Shown one piece after another: positions 6,561 to 9,344 of a stretch of DNA of 9,344 nucleotides. Origin of the DNA: an uncultured Clostridia bacterium (lineage in GTDB: Bacteria; Bacillota; Clostridia; Oscillospirales; CAG-272); NCBI GenBank assembly GCA_937934385.1, contig CALGZV010000301.1:1-9344 (forward strand), read 5' to 3'. The position numbers and the translations under genes are program-made. Position 1 is the first letter of the stretch. The number at the start of each line of letters is the position of its first letter. The notes under the pieces were generated by a model, which searched no databases, was not told the origin of the DNA, and was given only the letters and a program-made list of their open reading frames with translations.

Positions 6561-7880
6561 ATGATGGTAAAAGGTTATCAAAGCATAAATGTTTATGACG
6601 CTCTGCAAAAACGGTTTCATTATCTGTTTCGGGAATTTGAAAATATCTATGTATCCTTCAGCGGAGGCAAAGACAGCGGAGTTCTTCTCAATCTGCTCAT
6701 AGATTTCAGACGCCGGTATTATCCTGACAGAAATATCGGCGTTTTTCACCAGGACTTTGAGGCACAGTACACGGTAACAACAGAATATGTCACAAGAACA
6801 TTCAAATCACTTGAGGGTGAATGCGAACTTTATTGGGTATGTCTTCCCATGGCGACAAGGACCGCTCTCAGCAGCTATGAAATGTACTGGTATCCGTGGG
6901 ACGATACAAAAGAAGAATTGTGGGTCAGACCGAGACCGAATTTTCCATATGTAATAACAATAGACAAGCCATTCAATCACTACAGGTACCGTATGAAACA
7001 AGAGGACCTTGCAAAACAGTTCGGACGTTTCTATAAAGAAATGCACGGCGGAGGAAAAACTGTATGTCTCCTCGGTATGCGCGCAGACGAATCTCTGCAA
7101 AGATACAGCGGTATTATAAACAAAAAATACGGATACCGTGACGAATGCTGGATAACACGTCAGTTCAAGGACGTCTGGTGCGCATCGCCGCTGTATGACT
7201 GGACAAACCAGGATGTTTGGGTTGCAAACTGCAAATTCGGTTACGATTATAACAAGCTTTACGATCTGTATTACAAAGCCGGACTTAAAATAGATCAGAT
7301 GCGTGTGGCGTCGCCTTTCAATGATTATTCCAAGGATTCACTCAATCTATACCGCATTATAGATCCTGAAATATGGACAAGACTCGTAGGACGTGTACAC
7401 GGAGCAAATTTCGGCGCTATATACGGAAAAACAAAAGCAATGGGATACAGAAACATAACACTTCCCGAAGGTCATACGTGGAAATCATATACTAAATTTT
7501 TGCTCGACACACTTCCTGTCAGACTGCGGAACAGCTATATAAAAAAATTCAAAACATCTATAGAGTTCTGGCATAATACCGGCGGCGGACTTGACAGATC
7601 GGTGATAAATGAGCTTATCGAACACGGATATAACATTAAAACAAACGGAGTTTCCAACTATACTGTACTGCACTACCCCAGAGTTATTTTTATCGGAGAA
7701 ATTCCTGACCATACCGACGACATAAAATCCACAAAGGATATTCCGAGCTGGAAAAGAATGTGCTACTGTATTCTGAAAAACGATCATACATGCAGATTTA
7801 TGGGATTCGGAACAACAAAATCAGAACAGGAAAAAATCGAACACATCAAAATCAAATACGGAGAAATGCTAAATGACTGA
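6561..7880 (+). CDS. ibrA: IbrA-like PP-loop ATPase (PAPS reductase family, DUF3440)
   Basis: This 439-residue protein carries the PP-loop ATP-pyrophosphatase motif SGGKDS (34-39) after a strand (IYVSF), then LLGMRADES (170-178) and the family motif PLYDWTNQDVW (210-220), as in PAPS reductases and DndC. The C-terminal DUF3440 region ends in SWKRMCYCILKNDHTCRFMGFG (397-417), with cysteines 401, 403 and 411. PP-loop enzymes adenylate a substrate with ATP. The substrate here is unknown, and a role in sulfate assimilation is unlikely because no sulfur-assimilation genes adjoin. IbrA was named in E. coli with IbrB as a regulator of immunoglobulin-binding proteins. Two adjacent ATGs (6561, 6564) are possible starts, with GGAG upstream. 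The 3' end overlaps the next gene by 8 bp, so the two are co-translated. Confidence 0.88.
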   Translation: MMVKGYQSINVYDALQKRFHYLFREFENIYVSFSGGKDSGVLLNLLIDFRRRYYPDRNIGVFHQDFEAQYTVTTEYVTRTFKSLEGECELYWVCLPMATRTALSSYEMYWYPWDDTKEELWVRPRPNFPYVITIDKPFNHYRYRMKQEDLAKQFGRFYKEMHGGGKTVCLLGMRADESLQRYSGIINKKYGYRDECWITRQFKDVWCASPLYDWTNQDVWVANCKFGYDYNKLYDLYYKAGLKIDQMRVASPFNDYSKDSLNLYRIIDPEIWTRLVGRVHGANFGAIYGKTKAMGYRNITLPEGHTWKSYTKFLLDTLPVRLRNSYIKKFKTSIEFWHNTGGGLDRSVINELIEHGYNIKTNGVSNYTVLHYPRVIFIGEIPDHTDDIKSTKDIPSWKRMCYCILKNDHTCRFMGFGTTKSEQEKIEHIKIKYGEMLND

Positions 7881-8940
7881 AAAAAATTTTAAAAGTCCGG
7901 TATACAATATTATTTCCGTACCGTTTGAAAAAATCGTACCTAATACATACAATCCCAATTTTGTTGCCCCGCCGGAAATGAAGCTTCTTTACGAAAGTAT
8001 CAAAGAAGACGGATATACAATGCCGATCGTGTGTTATTATTCTAAAAGCGAAGACCTGTATGCGATTGTGGACGGCTTTCACCGCTGGAGGGTCATGAAA
8101 GAATATCCGGATATTTACGAGCGGGAACACGGCATGATGCCGGTATCTGTCATAGACAAGCCGCTTTCGGGACGTATGGCAAGCACGGTACGTCACAACC
8201 GCGCGAGAGGATCGCACAACGTAGACCTTATGAGCAATATCGTAAAAGAGCTTCACGACCTCGGCAGAAGCGATGCATGGATATCAAAGCATCTCGGAAT
8301 GGAAAAGGACGAAATACTCAGACTCAAACAGATAACCGGTCTTGCGGCGCTTTTCAAAGATATAAAATTCGGTCAGGCATGGAAGCCTGTCGAGCTGCCT
8401 GAAGAAGAAACATTTTCTTACAGACCGCTCAAAGAAACAGAAATCGATCGAAAACTTTTCCGCAACTTTATAAGGCTTCAGACTGTCACAAAATGCCTGC
8501 GCAAAGAAGGCGGAGAGTGGAAAGTAAAATACGATCCTTTTACTGATGACTGGAGCGAAAAAGATTATCAGACACTGATAGTCTTTTTGAAAAACACCGT
8601 ACATACGGGCGGATTCGTTCAGGGTGCATTTTATTACGGAAATCTGAAAGGTTTCGTATCGGTTGAATCCGAGTTCTTCGGAGGTGATAATAAATATCTC
8701 GACCTATCCTCTCTGCACGTATCACAAGATATGCGTCGAATGGGAATAGGAAAAGCACTTTTTAATGCAGCAGCCGATTATGCAAGGGAAAAGGGGGCGA
8801 AAAAGCTTTATATATCCTCCCATTCCGCGGTGGAAAGTCAGGCTTTTTACAGAGCTATGGGCTGTGTTGAAGCGGTCGAATACAATGAAAAGCATGTAAA
8901 GACCGAGCCATATGACTGTCAGCTTGAATTTGTTCTGTAA
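7873..8940 (+). CDS. ibrB: IbrB-like ParB/Srx protein fused to a GNAT acetyltransferase
   Basis: This is a 355-residue two-part protein. Residues ~12-115 form a ParB/sulfiredoxin-type N-terminal domain: VPFEKIVPNTYNPN (16-29), AIVDGFHRWRVM (64-75, in the place of the ParB GERR motif) and RHNRARGSHN (107-116). A helical HTH-like part follows (VKELHDLGRSDAWISKHLGM, 124-143, to GQAW at 167-170), as in IbrB. Residues ~183-355 form a complete GNAT domain: SYRPLKETEI at the start, the acetyl-CoA loop RRMGIGKA (288-295, RxxGxG) after strand YLDLSSLHV (275-283), and ESQAFYRAMGCV (321-332). The GNAT half resembles a GNAT that is usually free-standing in Clostridia. The start at 7873 has GGAG 9 nt upstream, inside the IbrA-like gene. 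ParB-fold domains bind or hydrolyse nucleotides; the acetyl acceptor is unknown. Confidence 0.87.
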   Translation: MTEKNFKSPVYNIISVPFEKIVPNTYNPNFVAPPEMKLLYESIKEDGYTMPIVCYYSKSEDLYAIVDGFHRWRVMKEYPDIYEREHGMMPVSVIDKPLSGRMASTVRHNRARGSHNVDLMSNIVKELHDLGRSDAWISKHLGMEKDEILRLKQITGLAALFKDIKFGQAWKPVELPEEETFSYRPLKETEIDRKLFRNFIRLQTVTKCLRKEGGEWKVKYDPFTDDWSEKDYQTLIVFLKNTVHTGGFVQGAFYYGNLKGFVSVESEFFGGDNKYLDLSSLHVSQDMRRMGIGKALFNAAADYAREKGAKKLYISSHSAVESQAFYRAMGCVEAVEYNEKHVKTEPYDCQLEFVL

Positions 8941-9126
8941 ATGCGCTTACTGCAAAGTACCTCCTAAAGCGGACTTTTCCCGATCTTCATAAGCAGTTCA
9001 GTTAACCACCGAACTGATTAGAACGCCACTCCTCTTTTGAAATATATTTAAAATGCCAAACTATAAGGATAAATTTACACACTGTCCGCACATTTTTACA
9101 AAAAATTATTTTTTTGTAAAAACTCC
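8941..9126. other. Intergenic region after the ParB-GNAT gene
   Basis: No gene is seen here. A weak hairpin (CAGTTC 8994-8999 / GAACTG 9011-9016) lacks a T-run, so no clear terminator for the operon is visible. One further TAAAATGCC (9049-9057) repeats the motif found upstream of the operon. An A/T-only inverted repeat (9093-9122) closes the region just before the next promoter. Confidence 0.6.
9093..9122. repeat. 13-bp A/T inverted repeat beside promoter
   Basis: TTTTTACAAAAAA (9093-9105) and TTTTTTGTAAAAA (9110-9122) are perfect inverted arms around TTAT. The repeat ends 4 bp before the -35 at 9127. It could serve as a weak terminator for the operon, an UP-like element or an operator; the sequence does not decide. 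Confidence 0.6.
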
Positions 9127-9155
9127 TTGACACGGATGATTTTTTGATGTATAAT
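9127..9155 (+). promoter_or_regulatory. Perfect sigma-A promoter of a probable small RNA or leader
   Basis: TTGACA (9127-9132), 17 bp, TATAAT (9150-9155): a full match to consensus. Transcription would start near 9162, with no ORF longer than 14 codons before the terminator at 9269. Confidence 0.88.
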
Positions 9156-9161
9156 CATAGC

Positions 9162-9305
9162 CGTAATCGGAAGCGTGTACAGTATTCGGCAAGCCAATGA
9201 CAGAAATCAGCATAGGCGGATATGCCGCTTCAGATTCTTAATAATTATATATAATTATAAATAAAAAGGGCAAAGGAGTGGAAAATACTCGTTTTGCCTT
9301 TTTTT
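9162..9305 (+). ncRNA. Probable ~140-nt small RNA or attenuated 5' leader
   Basis: A perfect promoter and a strong intrinsic terminator bracket about 140 nt with no sizeable ORF. Helices can be drawn by eye: GCCG(U)AAU (9160-9167) with AUUCGGC (9184-9190), and AGGCGG (9214-9219) with CCGCUU (9225-9230) around AUAUG. A perfect 18-bp AT palindrome (9241-9258) follows, then the terminator stem. I do not match it to a known family. It is either a free small RNA or a riboswitch/attenuator leader for a gene beyond the right edge. A 14-codon ORF (MTEISIGGYAASDS, 9197-9241) inside it lacks a good ribosome binding site; if translated it would be a leader peptide. The 5' end is estimated from promoter geometry. 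Confidence 0.5.
9269..9305 (+). terminator. Strong intrinsic terminator
   Basis: GGCAAA (9269-9274) pairs with TTTGCC (9293-9298). A G-U pair and then GAGT (9276-9279) / ACTC (9287-9290) continue the stem around loop GGAAAAT, with one bulged G. A T7 run (9299-9305) follows directly, and an A-tract precedes the stem. Confidence 0.9.
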
Positions 9306-9344
9306 ATTTTAATTTTGTTTTGTTATGTCAGCAACTTCTATGCT

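Noticed and set aside
8958..8966. AGGAGG-like ribosome binding site on the minus strand
   Set aside because: The only close start (TTG) meets a stop after two codons, so no gene follows.
8994..9016. Hairpin after the ParB-GNAT gene as a terminator
   Set aside because: The 6-bp stem is weak and no T-run follows.
1..9344. CRISPR array, insertion sequence or tRNA gene
   Set aside because: No spaced direct-repeat array, transposase, terminal inverted repeats or tRNA-like cloverleaf was recognised by eye.

Overview
The window looks like a low-to-moderate GC chromosome segment from an anaerobic Firmicute, probably a Clostridia/Oscillospiraceae (Ruminococcus-like) gut bacterium. This is inferred from consensus sigma-A promoters (TTGACA-N17-TATAAT), AGGAGG-type ribosome binding sites, a PadR/HAAS(DUF1700)/DUF4097 operon and the gene families present. 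No rRNA, tRNA, transposase, integrase or CRISPR array was recognised.

Layout, left to right. (1) 1-780, minus strand: a GNAT acetyltransferase cut by the left edge, preceded and translationally coupled (TAATG) to a possible 62-residue Cys-rich small ORF. Both lie downstream of a perfect sigma-A promoter. (2) 855-2820, minus strand: a two-gene operon joined by an ATGA overlap. It encodes a DUF5131 (Gp37/Gp68-like) protein with a radical-SAM-type CX3CX2C cluster, then an M50-type membrane metalloprotease. (3) 3059-5220, plus strand: PadR repressor, HAAS/DUF1700 membrane protein and DUF4097 beta-repeat membrane-anchored protein, from a perfect promoter to a bidirectional terminator. (4) 5348-6157, minus strand: a NYN (PIN-like) protein whose third acidic motif is degenerate. 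It is transcribed divergently from (5) 6561-8940, plus strand: an IbrA-like PP-loop ATPase (PAPS-reductase family, DUF3440) overlapping an IbrB-like ParB/Srx protein that carries a complete GNAT acetyltransferase domain at its C-terminus. (6) 8941-9344: no protein gene recognised, but a perfect sigma-A promoter and a strong intrinsic terminator about 115 bp further on define a probable small RNA or attenuated leader.

The most interesting unit is region 4-5. A PP-loop adenylating enzyme, a ParB-fold protein fused to an acetyltransferase, and a divergent NYN-domain protein are separated by a 403-bp AT-rich control region holding helically phased TAAAATG repeats and palindromes. IbrA/IbrB pairs are known as regulators in E. 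coli and as phage/accessory genes, and the PP-loop partner resembles DndC of DNA phosphorothioation. The IbrB-GNAT fusion suggests an added acetyl-transfer step. Its biochemical function cannot be read from the sequence. Region 3 is a standard envelope-related regulatory operon. Regions 1-2 are accessory genes of unknown substrate.
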